From NCBI GenBank assembly GCA_002737365.1, contig NSIL01000025.1, forward strand, positions 1 to 36,633: DNA of 36,633 bases. Direction: 5' to 3'. Position 1 is the stretch's first letter, and each line of letters starts with the position of its first letter. This document shows positions 1-7,431 of this stretch, piece after piece. The DNA comes from Acidobacterium sp. (GTDB lineage: Bacteria; Acidobacteriota; Vicinamibacteria; Vicinamibacterales; UBA2999). The notes below the pieces were generated by a model. It worked only from the letters and a program-made list of their open reading frames with translations. It was not told the DNA's origin and searched no databases. A program made the position numbers and the translations under genes.

Positions 1-1
1 G

Positions 2-199
2 CCGGTGCTGCGATCACTCGACCAGGTGTTCCGCGGCCGGTCGCTGCTCTACGATCTTGCCAAGACCCCGGAACTGGTAGGGGAGAGTTTGCGTGCCCTC
101 GCGGTCTTTGTCGAGTCCGAGTCCGAGTCCGAGTCAGGCGGCTACCGCGACGTCTCTGGACACATCGACCGGCTGTCCAAAGTACAGGCTCGGGGCTGA
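2..199 (+). CDS. C-terminal tail of an unrecognised protein (cut by the window edge)
   Basis: An open frame runs from the first bases of the window to a TGA at 197-199. Codons are rich in G/C at third positions, as in the neighbouring genes, which supports real coding. A GTG lies at 5, but the frame is open to the edge, so the gene most likely begins outside. About 65 residues are visible: a helical-looking stretch, a run of alternating Glu-Ser made by a hexanucleotide repeat, then a charged tail. I do not recognise the family. The next frame (203) follows immediately and is probably cotranscribed. Confidence 0.45.
   Translation, partial: PVLRSLDQVFRGRSLLYDLAKTPELVGESLRALAVFVESESESESGGYRDVSGHIDRLSKVQARG
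113..135 (+). repeat. Hexanucleotide repeat (GAGTCC)n inside the first gene
   Basis: Three full GAGTCC units plus a partial fourth. Being six bases long, the unit keeps the reading frame and encodes alternating Glu-Ser in the protein tail. Copy-number change would lengthen or shorten the tail without a frameshift. Confidence 0.7.
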
Positions 200-202
200 G
201 TC

Positions 203-457
203 CTGTTCAGGCGCCTCCTCTTCGTCGCACTCCAGCTCGAAACAGGGCTCCTGCTGGTGTTGATCCCCTGGACCGACTTCTGGGAGCGCAACTATTTTGT
301 GGAATGGTCCCGGTTGAGCGAGGCGCTGTTGACCAGCAACTACCTTCGCGGCGCCCTCACTGGCCTCGGGTTGGTGAACATCGCCGCGGCGCTGGTCGAA
401 CTGGCTGATGCCTTCGGGGCCCGGGTCGCCACGCTGCCCGACAACGATCCGGAATGA
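203..457 (+). CDS. Small two-helix membrane protein, unknown function
   Basis: About 84 residues. Two hydrophobic segments are visible, one at the N-terminus (residues about 4-20) and one at about 50-70, separated by a Trp/aromatic-rich loop, so a small inner-membrane protein is likely. An in-frame TGA at 197-199 limits the N-terminus. No ATG, GTG or TTG occurs before the first helix, and the in-frame GTG at 257 would remove most of it, so CTG at 203 is a candidate start. The stop overlaps the start of the next gene as ATGA (454-457), indicating translational coupling. Family not recognised. Confidence 0.55.
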   Translation: MFRRLLFVALQLETGLLLVLIPWTDFWERNYFVEWSRLSEALLTSNYLRGALTGLGLVNIAAALVELADAFGARVATLPDNDPE

Positions 458-1122
458 TGCTCTGCCTGGTGACGGACCGGCGGCGGCTTGGCACGGCACT
501 CCGGCTGGAAGCCCGCGAATGGATCGACGCCGTCCGGGCGCAGGTGTTTGCGGCGGCGGCCGCCGGCATCGACCTGGTCCAGTTGCGGGAACCCGATCTC
601 GATGCTGCGGACCTGCTGAGGCTGGCGAAGGCTGTGGTGTCTGACACCCGGCACACGGCGACCCGCATCGTCGTCAACGACCGACTGGACGTGGCATTGG
701 CAGCCGGTGCCGCGGGCGTTCATCTGAAGGAGCGCTCGTTTCCAGTCGAGTCGGCCCGGGCGCTGACCCCACCTGGTTTCCTGATTGGCCGGTCCTTGCA
801 CGCATTGGCAAATGAGGGTGTCGCCGACGAGGCCGATTACCTGGTGGCGGGCACCGTGCTGCCGACGCTTTCGAAGCCGGCGGTGACTGGCCTTGGGTGG
901 GTAGGACTAGCGGCCGTGGTCCGCTCAGCAGGCGGTCGGCCGGTGCTGGCGATCGGCGGAATCGACCTGCCATCGATCCCTCTCGTGGCGGCTAGTGGCG
1001 CAGCTGGTCTCGCGGCGATCGGCGCCTTCATTCCGGGGCCAGGCCAGAGCCTGTCGGAGTTTGTGCAGAAACGAGTCATCGACATGCGTTTGGGGTTTGA
1101 CTCAGCGCATCCCGTTCCCTAA
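454..1122 (+). CDS. ThiE/TenI-family protein (thiamine phosphate synthase-like)
   Basis: 222 residues, the usual size for the ThiE/TenI TIM-barrel family. Visible family blocks: QLRE near residue 46, NDRLDVA near 74, GAAGVHL near 87, IGRSLH near 109, GTVLPTLSKP near 129 and AIGGI near 165. In a true ThiE (thiamine phosphate synthase, joining HMP-PP and thiazole phosphate) the GVHL block continues as GQ-D; here it reads LKERS, closer to TenI-type proteins (thiazole tautomerase in Bacillus). A second copy with the canonical GVHLGQED block lies at 32323-33057. I therefore call this a TenI-like paralogue with less certain activity. ATG at 454 overlaps the upstream stop (ATGA). Confidence 0.8.
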   Translation: MMLCLVTDRRRLGTALRLEAREWIDAVRAQVFAAAAAGIDLVQLREPDLDAADLLRLAKAVVSDTRHTATRIVVNDRLDVALAAGAAGVHLKERSFPVESARALTPPGFLIGRSLHALANEGVADEADYLVAGTVLPTLSKPAVTGLGWVGLAAVVRSAGGRPVLAIGGIDLPSIPLVAASGAAGLAAIGAFIPGPGQSLSEFVQKRVIDMRLGFDSAHPVP

Positions 1123-1125
1123 GAT
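1097..1125 (+). promoter_or_regulatory. Sigma70-type promoter for the rodZ-like gene
   Basis: TTGACT (1097-1102), a 17-nt spacer, then TAAGAT (1120-1125). It lies across the 3' end of the ThiE/TenI-like gene. Predicted transcription start is near 1132, giving a leader of about 65 nt before the ATG at 1197. Confidence 0.6.
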
Positions 1126-1196
1126 ATTGGCTCTGCGCCCTTGAAAGACAGGCAGTTCTGGCGATTAACCAAGGTTCGTCCACCGCACTATCAGCT

Positions 1197-1946
1197 ATGC
1201 CGCGCCCGCTCGAACCGGCGACTCGTCTCAGGCAGGCTCGTGAAGCCAAAGGTCTGTCTTGCCGACAGCTCGCTGAGATCACGAAGCTGTCGGTGCGTAC
1301 GATCGAATCGCTGGAGGGCGACTGCGTCTCGGCGCTGCCCGAGGGCATCTATCGCCGCGCTATCGTGAAGGTCGTGGCGAGGGAAGTCGGTCTCAACCCC
1401 GATCAGCTGCTCAGTGAATTTTCGGCGGCGCATCCCGACGATCTTCCGGCGCCTGAGTCAGCGGCCGTCGCGAGCAGTCACGAGCCGTCGCGATCGCTGC
1501 AGGCCATTCTCACGTTAGCCGGCGTCGTGTTGCCGCTGTTGGCTGGCGTGACCTATTTTGCGTGGTCGTCGTCGCGCGTCAGCGCGGGGAGCGCGATCGT
1601 GGAAGCCGCGCCAATCTCCGCTCCGGGACGTTCAGAGGTGCTGCCCGCGGGTGGTTTCGCGACGGCAGCGATGGCCCTGCCGAGGCCGGTGGTCGTGACG
1701 CTGACGATGTCGTCCCGCTGCCAGCTGCGGATTGTCGCTGACGGACGCGAGATTCTCGGCCGCACGGTGGAACAAGGCGAGACGCTGCCGATCGAGCTCG
1801 GCGAGGAACTCTGGTTGCTGGGTGACAACGCCGCGGCCGTGCAGTTCAGCATCAACGGCCAGGCCGGTCGGTTGCTGGGTGCCCCCGGTGAAGTGCTGTC
1901 GGTGCGCATTGGCCGCGACGACTACGAAGACTTCCTGGTCCGCTAG
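1197..1946 (+). CDS. rodZ: RodZ-like membrane-anchored HTH protein
   Basis: 249 residues with RodZ architecture. An N-terminal Cro/CI-type helix-turn-helix (about 8-70) includes the pattern LRQAREAKGLS and the YRRAIVKVVAREVGL block typical of the family. A single transmembrane helix follows at about 101-122, then a periplasmic Pro/Ala linker, and a beta-rich C-terminal domain of the RodZ type (about 165-249). RodZ links MreB filaments to the membrane and helps set rod shape. The preceding TTGACT-17-TAAGAT promoter suggests separate expression. It could be a RodZ-type protein with another membrane role, since no mreB is in the window. Confidence 0.8.
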   Translation: MPRPLEPATRLRQAREAKGLSCRQLAEITKLSVRTIESLEGDCVSALPEGIYRRAIVKVVAREVGLNPDQLLSEFSAAHPDDLPAPESAAVASSHEPSRSLQAILTLAGVVLPLLAGVTYFAWSSSRVSAGSAIVEAAPISAPGRSEVLPAGGFATAAMALPRPVVVTLTMSSRCQLRIVADGREILGRTVEQGETLPIELGEELWLLGDNAAAVQFSINGQAGRLLGAPGEVLSVRIGRDDYEDFLVR

Positions 1947-1948
1947 TA

Positions 1949-2438
1949 ATGGCCGCTGGCCTCAGTAGTCTGTTGCTGGATTTCTTCCGGCGCGGTGAAG
2001 GCGCTCATGACGTGCAGCTGCTCGCGGCCCAAGGCGCGGTGGCGCCGCTCCCCCTCGAATAACTGGGTATCCTGATGATTCTGTCGGCGGACGCCGACTC
2101 CGAGATCCGCGACACCGCCAACGCCACCCTGCAGTTGCTGCCGGCCGAACTGGTGGCGGCGATCATCGCCCGCTCCTGATTTCGAAAACTCGCTCATCGA
2201 TAGCGACGAATCAGGTGTGGACGTCGGGCACGAAGAGGGTGAGTCGGCGCTGATTCGCGAGCCAAATCGCATGGTCGCGGCGACACTCAGCCTGGTGAAG
2301 AACTCGAAGACCCCCGTGGCGATGACGCTGATGCAGCGCCTTACCGCGAGCGACGTGAAGCGGCTGACGACGGACCGGAACGTCCCCGAGGCCTTGCGCC
2401 TGTCCGCGAAGAAGCGCCTGAGCTCGTCGAAGCACTGA
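1949..2438 (+). pseudogene. Decayed gene of a conserved (probably acidobacterial) helical-repeat protein
   Basis: An ATG at 1949 opens a frame that resembles a conserved family. It is broken by an in-frame TAA at 2060-2062 and a TGA at 2177-2179. Homologous-looking sequence resumes one frame over from about 2180 and runs to the stop at 2436-2438. The second part contains blocks such as IREPNRMVAA and KNSKTPVAM followed by DRNVPEALRL. In intact relatives as I remember them, about 60 residues separate the first two blocks; here they are nearly adjacent, so an internal deletion is also likely. Intact members seem to be HEAT-like/DUF2336-like proteins of unknown role. The 3' end overlaps the convergent gene at 2341-2628. 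Confidence 0.65.
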
Positions 2439-2628
2439 CGCCGCCGCGCACGGCCTGCGCCCACTCCGACCGCATTTGCGACAACCCGTCCATGTAGACC
2501 GCGGCCCGCTCGCGTTCGTCTTCGCTTGGCATCGCCTTGAGCAGGTCGATGGCGCGCTCGACGTCCCTCTGGATGGTTGACTTGGTGGCGGCGTAGTACA
2601 ACTTCTTGATTTCCTCGACGGGGTCCAT
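2341..2628 (-). CDS. Small helical protein, unknown function
   Basis: 95 codons with an ATG at 2628. The first 60 or so residues look like a true small helical protein (acidic start, KKLYYAATKS, ERAIDLLKAMPSEDERERA) and are rich in charged amphipathic helices. The last 35 residues are Ser/Arg/Gly-rich and lie antisense to the pseudogene's 3' end, so they may be a tail gained by read-through into decayed DNA. A perfect TATAAT lies 8 nt upstream of the ATG. Function not recognised. Confidence 0.6.
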   Translation of the reverse strand: MDPVEEIKKLYYAATKSTIQRDVERAIDLLKAMPSEDERERAAVYMDGLSQMRSEWAQAVRGGVSASTSSGASSRTGARPRGRSGPSSAASRRSR

Positions 2629-2636
2629 GCGCCGCC

Positions 2637-2642
2637 ATTATA
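2637..2642 (-). promoter_or_regulatory. -10 hexamer (TATAAT) for the gene starting at 2628
   Basis: On the minus strand a perfect TATAAT occupies 2642 to 2637, with 8 nt to the ATG at 2628. No good -35 is seen. The predicted start point falls at or within about two bases of the ATG, so the mRNA would be leaderless or nearly so. Confidence 0.5.
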
Positions 2643-2643
2643 C

Positions 2644-2656
2644 GGGGTCAGACCCC
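2644..2656. repeat. Perfect short inverted repeat GGGGTC-A-GACCCC
   Basis: A 6-bp inverted repeat around one base. It touches the stop codon of polX and lies just upstream of the -10 of the 2628 gene. It has no T-tract, so it is not a convincing intrinsic terminator. It may be a protein-binding site or a remnant of a dispersed repeat. Confidence 0.45.
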
Positions 2657-4395
2657 TATGCGCGGTCCCGGCGTAGCGCCTTGCGGAACTGGGCCACAGG
2701 CAACGTGTTCAGCACGTCCGCCGGGCTGAGCCAGGCCCGACGGGCCGTGAGCACGCCCCAGCGGGTGTAGCCGAGCGCAGCGATCTCGTGGGCATCGGAG
2801 TTGATCACGATCTTGACGCCCCGATCCCGCGCCAGGCGCGCATGGCTGTCAGAGAGATCCAGGCGGTACGGCTGCGAGTTGATCTCGAGGGCGACCCCGT
2901 TGGCCGCCGCGGCGTCGATGACCTTCTCAACGTTGACGCGTGACGGTTCGCGGCGTAGCAGCATGCGGCCGGTGAGATGGCCGATGATGTCCACCGACGG
3001 ATGCTCGATGGCCTTGATGACCCGCATCGTCATTTCCGCTTCGTCCTGTTGCATCGCGGAATGGACCGAGGCCACGACGAGGTCGAGAGAGGCGAGGCAG
3101 TCGTCCGCAAGGTCGAGTGTGCCGTCGGCGAGGATGTCGCACTCGATGCCGGCCAGTACGGTGAATTCCGTGAGCGTAGCCGAATACGCGCGAATGTGCT
3201 CGGCCGCGGCGTACGTGCGCTCTTCGTCGAGCCCATTGGTCATGGCCAGCGACTGCGTGTGATCGGTGATCGCGATGTATTGCAGGCCGCGAGCTTGTGA
3301 CGCCGCGGCCATTGATTCCAGTGACTCCCGGCCATCGGACTCGGTCGTGTGCATGTGCACATCGCCCTTCAGGTCGGCCGGCGTGACCAGGACCGGCAGG
3401 GTGGCGCCCTCGGCGGCCGCCAGTTCGCCGCGATTCTCCCTGAGCTCAGGCGGAATCCAGGCCAGGTCGAGAGCCTCGTAGATGCCTTCCTCGTTGGCAC
3501 CGGCAATCGCCTGATCGTGGGCGTCGAACAATCCGTACTCGTTCAGCTTCCAGCCACGCGCGAGCGCACGGTCGCGGAGTGCGATGTTGTGGGCCTTCGA
3601 TCCGGTGAAATATTGCATGGCTGCGCCACGTTGTTCCGGCAGCACAATCCGCAAGTCGGCCTGGTAGCCGCCGCGCAGCAGTACGCTGGCCTTGGTGGGA
3701 CCGTGCCCCAGCACGCGTTCGACGGTGGGGTAGGTCACGAAGGCATTGGCCAGCGACGCCCCGGCGCCGGTAGCGAGCAGGTCGAGGTCGCCGCTGGTCT
3801 CGGCGCCACGGCGCACGCTGCCCACCGTCACGATCGTGGCGGCCGGCGCATGACTCGAGAGGTATGCCACCAGTGCGTCTGCGACCTCGGTGGCCTTCGC
3901 CAACAGATGACGGCCGGCATGGCGCTGGCGTTCTTCAATCGCCTTGAGAATCAGGTCCTCTTTCTTTGCGCCCATCCCCTTGATGCCACGAACGCGGCCC
4001 GCCTTCGCCGCCTGGCTCAGGTCGTCGAGGCTCTTGATGTGCAGCTCCCTGTACAGAAGCGCCACGGTCTTGGGGCCAACACCTTGCAGGCGCAGCACCT
4101 CGAGCAGCGTCTCGGGAAATTCCTTCAGCAGTTCTTGGCGGATCTCGCAGGTGCCGGTGGCCGCGATGTCGCGAATGCGGGTGGCGAGGTCCTTGCCAAT
4201 GCCGGTCCAGGCGCGCAGCCCGGCTTCGTCCAGTCCCAACGCTGCTTCGGCGGCGTGCACGACGACGTCGGCGCCGTTACGATACGCGCGAATCTTGAAC
4301 GGATTCTCACCCTTGAGCTCGAGCAAGTCGGCGATCTCAGTGAGCACTCGCGCGACGGCACGGTTGTCAAGTGGGGCGGCCAGGGGCGTGCTCAT
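2656..4395 (-). CDS. polX: DNA polymerase/3'-5' exonuclease PolX
   Basis: 579 residues, normal for bacterial PolX. Domain order: N-terminal helix-hairpin-helix region (about 8-150, with GIGKDLA and GVGPKT hairpins), a polymerase-beta-like nucleotidyltransferase core with GSVRRG at 192 and catalytic Asp203/Asp205 plus a third Asp near 247, then a C-terminal PHP domain beginning with HMH at 347-349 (DVHMHTTESDG) and including ITDHT. The family does short-gap repair synthesis, and the PHP domain supplies metal-dependent exonuclease activity. The start ATG (4393-4395) overlaps the stop of the upstream sugar kinase as ATGA, so the two are translationally coupled. No damaged motif is visible. Confidence 0.93.
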   Translation of the reverse strand: MSTPLAAPLDNRAVARVLTEIADLLELKGENPFKIRAYRNGADVVVHAAEAALGLDEAGLRAWTGIGKDLATRIRDIAATGTCEIRQELLKEFPETLLEVLRLQGVGPKTVALLYRELHIKSLDDLSQAAKAGRVRGIKGMGAKKEDLILKAIEERQRHAGRHLLAKATEVADALVAYLSSHAPAATIVTVGSVRRGAETSGDLDLLATGAGASLANAFVTYPTVERVLGHGPTKASVLLRGGYQADLRIVLPEQRGAAMQYFTGSKAHNIALRDRALARGWKLNEYGLFDAHDQAIAGANEEGIYEALDLAWIPPELRENRGELAAAEGATLPVLVTPADLKGDVHMHTTESDGRESLESMAAASQARGLQYIAITDHTQSLAMTNGLDEERTYAAAEHIRAYSATLTEFTVLAGIECDILADGTLDLADDCLASLDLVVASVHSAMQQDEAEMTMRVIKAIEHPSVDIIGHLTGRMLLRREPSRVNVEKVIDAAAANGVALEINSQPYRLDLSDSHARLARDRGVKIVINSDAHEIAALGYTRWGVLTARRAWLSPADVLNTLPVAQFRKALRRDRA

Positions 4396-5384
4396 TCCTG
4401 GACCACGCTGAGGCCGGTGGTCTCGATGCGGAAGTCGAGAATGCGGGCGCCGCCGTCAGTGAGCGCGTCGCGAACCGCGGGCACCTGGTCGGGAGGGGCC
4501 ATGCAGACCAGGCAGCCGCCACCACCGGCGCCGCAGACCTTGGCGCCCTGTGCACCGGCCCCGAGGGCGCGTGCGATCAGGTCGTCGATGGCGGCGGTGG
4601 TAACCCCTGGGGCCAGGCGCTTGCGATTCTCCCACTCGGTGGCGAGACACCGCGCGGAGGTGTCCCAGTCGCTACGTGTCAGCGCCAGCCGCATGGCCGC
4701 TGCGGTGTCGCGGATGCGCTCGAAGCAATCGAAGATGTGGCGATCGCCATCGATGTGCCGCTTGGTGATCTCCCAGTTGTTGGTCCCGGAGTTGCGCGGC
4801 TCACCGGCGTAACAAAGAACCAGTCGGCGTTGCAGCTCGTCGGGGTCGACATCCAGGGCCACGCGGACCGGGCGGCCCGCCTCCAGTTCGAGCGCCGCAA
4901 TGCCGCCGTACATGGCTGGTCGATAATCCTGCAGGCCGGTCGGCACGTGAATCACCTGGGCCTCGACGTCCTTGGCGATGTCCATCAGGGCCTCCGGGTC
5001 GAGATCCTGCTCGGTAAAACGTGCCAGCGCGCCGCAGATGGCGATGTTCAGGGCCGACGAACCGGCAATGCCGGCGCCGGCAGGTGATTCGCCACGCGTG
5101 GTCAGTCGCAGGCCGCGCGCCCCGAAGCGGTGCACCAGCCGCCCGAGCAAGGGCAGCGTCTCATCGTTCCTGAGCTGATCCGCCGACAGATTGACCATGC
5201 GGTCGGTGTCCTCTGAGACGAGCTCGATCCGCTGGTCGGGCCGTGGCTCGATCCACGCGTGCGCCCGGAGGCTGATGGCGATGTGCAGCGTCTGGGCACC
5301 GGAGTGGAACAGGTACAGCGGCCAGATGTCGATGGTGCCGCCTGCCAGATCAATTCGTGTCGGAGCCGACGCTGAGATACGCAC
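4392..5384 (-). CDS. GHMP-family sugar kinase (HddA-like)
   Basis: 330 residues. GHMP signatures are clear: an N-terminal APTRIDLAGG, the phosphate-binding loop PAGAGIAGSSAL at about 101-112, and a C-terminal VCGAGGGGCLV loop. The closest recognisable group is D-glycero-D-manno-heptose-7-phosphate kinase (HddA) and related sugar 1-kinases. No other heptose gene is in the window, so the substrate is uncertain. It is divergent from a muropeptide salvage operon and coupled to polX. The start is GTG at 5384, chosen from the APTRIDLAGG spacing and because a perfect TATAAT ends 6 nt upstream, which implies a leaderless mRNA. Confidence 0.82.
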   Translation of the reverse strand: MRISASAPTRIDLAGGTIDIWPLYLFHSGAQTLHIAISLRAHAWIEPRPDQRIELVSEDTDRMVNLSADQLRNDETLPLLGRLVHRFGARGLRLTTRGESPAGAGIAGSSALNIAICGALARFTEQDLDPEALMDIAKDVEAQVIHVPTGLQDYRPAMYGGIAALELEAGRPVRVALDVDPDELQRRLVLCYAGEPRNSGTNNWEITKRHIDGDRHIFDCFERIRDTAAAMRLALTRSDWDTSARCLATEWENRKRLAPGVTTAAIDDLIARALGAGAQGAKVCGAGGGGCLVCMAPPDQVPAVRDALTDGGARILDFRIETTGLSVVQE

Positions 5385-5390
5385 GACGCA

Positions 5391-5398
5391 ATTATAAT
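5391..5398. promoter_or_regulatory. Symmetric bidirectional -10 element ATTATAAT
   Basis: The 8-bp palindrome ATTATAAT gives a perfect TATAAT on the plus strand (5393-5398) and on the minus strand (5396 to 5391). Predicted start points are about 5405 for nagZ (6-nt leader) and 5384 for the kinase, exactly its GTG. Neither side has a recognisable -35 or an extended -10 TG. Overlapping symmetric -10 elements are a known cause of divergent transcription in bacteria. Confidence 0.6.
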
Positions 5399-5401
5399 TC
5401 C

Positions 5402-5413
5402 CATACCGGTATG
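5402..5413. promoter_or_regulatory. Perfect 12-bp palindrome CATACCGGTATG over the nagZ start
   Basis: The palindrome covers the predicted nagZ transcription start (about 5405) and its ATG (5411-5413). It begins 4 bp after the shared -10 element. The position suits an operator that would block transcription initiation, or an mRNA hairpin covering the start codon. No regulator is identified. Confidence 0.45.
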
Positions 5414-6514
5414 CCTTTAGCCACGAGACGCGACTTGGGCCAGTTCCTGATCGGCAGTATTCCTGATCGCACCATGCCGGTGGAGATGCGGTCGCTGGCG
5501 CGCGAGTTCGACCTGGGCGGCGTGATCCTGTTCAGCCGCAACATCGAGGCGCCCGAGCAGGTGGCCGAACTGGCGGCAGAGGGCGAGGCCCTCGGCCGGA
5601 CCAGTCCGGCATGGGTCAGCGTCGACCAGGAAGGCGGCCGGGTCGCCAGGCTGAAGGAGCCCTTCACAAAATGGCCGCCCATGGCCACGATTGGGCGTGC
5701 CGGCCGCGAGGAGGGCGAGGCGCTCGCCGAGCGATTCGCCAGAGCGCTGGCGGGCGAACTGCGTGCCGTTGGCATCACGCTGGACTACGCGCCGGTCCTC
5801 GACATCCATACCAACGCGAAGAACCCGGTGATTGGCGATCGAGCCCTGTCCGAGCGGGCCGGGGATGTGGCGCGGCTTGGCGCCGTCATCATCAAGACGC
5901 TGCAGGCGTCTGGCGTCGCCGCCTGCGGCAAGCATTTTCCGGGACACGGCGACACCAGCACCGACTCTCACTTCGAACTCCCGCTCGTCGAACATCCGCC
6001 CGATCGGCTGCGGGCCGTCGAGTTCGAGCCGTTCCGCGCAGCCATCGCCGCGCAGGTGGCGTTCATCATGACCGCGCATGTGCTCGTGCCGTCACTGGAC
6101 GACGAGCGCCCGTCGACGCTGTCCCCCAAGGTCGTGCAGGCGCTGTTACGTGACGAGCTGGGCTTCGAGGGAGTGATTCTGAGCGACGATCTCGAGATGA
6201 AGGCGGTCAGCGCGCGCTATCCGGTGCCGGAGTCAGCCGTCGAAGCGATTCGTGCCGGCTGCGACGGCATTCTGATTTGCAGCGGCGACCTCGACCTGCA
6301 GGCCCGCACGCTCGAGTCGTTGGTCCGCGCGGTCGAATCCGGGACCATCACGGCGGCACGGTGTGACGATGCATTCATGAGGCTGCGACGGGCGAAGGAG
6401 CGTTTCCTGATGGCCGACCGGCCCGCGGCAGGCCAGCGCATCCGCAACTTGCGCCAGATGCTGGGCCGCGAGGAACACCAGGCGGTAGCCGCCCAAATGG
6501 CGGCGTTCCTGTGA
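5411..6514 (+). CDS. nagZ: Beta-N-acetylhexosaminidase NagZ (cytoplasmic)
   Basis: 367 residues from the ATG at 5411. An upstream in-frame start at 5357 would add 18 residues and run through the promoter. This is a glycoside hydrolase family 3 enzyme that removes GlcNAc from GlcNAc-anhydroMurNAc-peptides imported during wall recycling. Visible motifs: the WVSVDQEGGRVARL block, the KHFPGHGDTSTDSH loop carrying the catalytic His, and the nucleophile Asp in VILSDDLEMKAVS. No signal peptide is seen, consistent with a cytosolic enzyme. It is first gene of the operon nagZ-ldcA-mpl-pxpB-pxpC-murB-murA, with a GTGA overlap to ldcA. Confidence 0.93.
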   Translation: MPLATRRDLGQFLIGSIPDRTMPVEMRSLAREFDLGGVILFSRNIEAPEQVAELAAEGEALGRTSPAWVSVDQEGGRVARLKEPFTKWPPMATIGRAGREEGEALAERFARALAGELRAVGITLDYAPVLDIHTNAKNPVIGDRALSERAGDVARLGAVIIKTLQASGVAACGKHFPGHGDTSTDSHFELPLVEHPPDRLRAVEFEPFRAAIAAQVAFIMTAHVLVPSLDDERPSTLSPKVVQALLRDELGFEGVILSDDLEMKAVSARYPVPESAVEAIRAGCDGILICSGDLDLQARTLESLVRAVESGTITAARCDDAFMRLRRAKERFLMADRPAAGQRIRNLRQMLGREEHQAVAAQMAAFL

Positions 6515-7431
6515 TCACGCTACGCCAGGTGAAGTCGGGCGATCGCGTGGCGCTCGTCGCCCCAGCCAGTTCGTTTCCGGCCGAGGAACTGACTGCCGGC
6601 GTCGCGGAGTTGGCGCGCCTGGGCCTCGAGGCGGTCTATGACGAATCGATCTTCGACCGGGACCGGTTCGTCGCCGGCGCTCCGGCCGTCCGCGCCCAGG
6701 CGATCCAGAAGGCCTGGGCGGATCCTTCTATTAGTGCATTGATTGCCATGCGCGGCGGGTATGGCAGCGCTCAGTTGCTGCCATTGCTGGACCCGGAGCT
6801 GTTGCGCCGTTCGCGCAAAGCGCTGATCGGCTACAGCGACATCACCGCCATCCTCTCGTTCTATCAGCAGCACGGCCTCGCCGCGATTCATGGCCCGATG
6901 ATCGACCGCCGGTTGTCGCAGGGGCCGACCGCCTACGACGAGTCCTCGTTTCGCCGCGTCGTGATGTCTGCCGAGCCGGCGGGCGAGCTGCGCCCGGCAG
7001 CGCTCGAAGTGCTCAGTCCGGGTGTGGCCAGCGGGACCTTGCTGGGCGGCACCATCACGCAACTGGTGTCATCGCTCGGCACGCCGTGGGCGTTTGCGCC
7101 ACAGCCCGGGGGTGTGCTGTTTCTCGAGGACGTCGGCGAGCGGCCGTATCGAATTCATCGCATGCTGACCCAGTTGGTTCAGGCCGGTGTGTTCAGTGGC
7201 GCACGCGCCATTGTCTTTGGCGAATTCCCGGGATGCGACGAGCCGGGAGGCGATCCGGTGATTCGCGACGTTCTGCGCGACTTCACCGCGGGCTTCGCGG
7301 GGCCAGTGCTCTTTGGATTCCCGTCTGGGCACACAGCCGGAGCAACCTGGACACTGCCGTTTGGCGTGCGCGCCGAAATTTCCGGCAGTGGCTCACCCGC
7401 AGTCATCATCACCGAGGGGGCAGTGTCCTAG
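6511..7431 (+). CDS. ldcA: LD-carboxypeptidase (muropeptide recycling)
   Basis: 306 residues of the S66 serine peptidase family, normal length. It removes the terminal D-Ala from the tetrapeptide to give the tripeptide that Mpl can reuse. The Ser-Glu-His triad is visible: nucleophile Ser109 in LIGYSDIT, Glu in the LEDVGERPYR block at about 206-210, and His274 in PSGHT. The AMRGGYGS block precedes the nucleophile as usual. No signal peptide is seen. GTG start at 6511 overlaps the nagZ stop (GTGA), and its own stop shares one base with the mpl GTG. Confidence 0.92.
   Translation: MITLRQVKSGDRVALVAPASSFPAEELTAGVAELARLGLEAVYDESIFDRDRFVAGAPAVRAQAIQKAWADPSISALIAMRGGYGSAQLLPLLDPELLRRSRKALIGYSDITAILSFYQQHGLAAIHGPMIDRRLSQGPTAYDESSFRRVVMSAEPAGELRPAALEVLSPGVASGTLLGGTITQLVSSLGTPWAFAPQPGGVLFLEDVGERPYRIHRMLTQLVQAGVFSGARAIVFGEFPGCDEPGGDPVIRDVLRDFTAGFAGPVLFGFPSGHTAGATWTLPFGVRAEISGSGSPAVIITEGAVS

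Noticed and set aside
3349-4812. 487-codon plus-strand open frame opposite polX and the sugar kinase
   Set aside because: It lies antisense to two well-supported genes and has no family motifs. Long antisense frames are expected in GC-rich DNA.
5372-5384. CTGAGATAC resembling part of a thiamine riboswitch box
   Set aside because: It is the reverse complement of the first codons of the sugar kinase, and the rest of the riboswitch core is absent. No such element was found before either ThiE-family gene.
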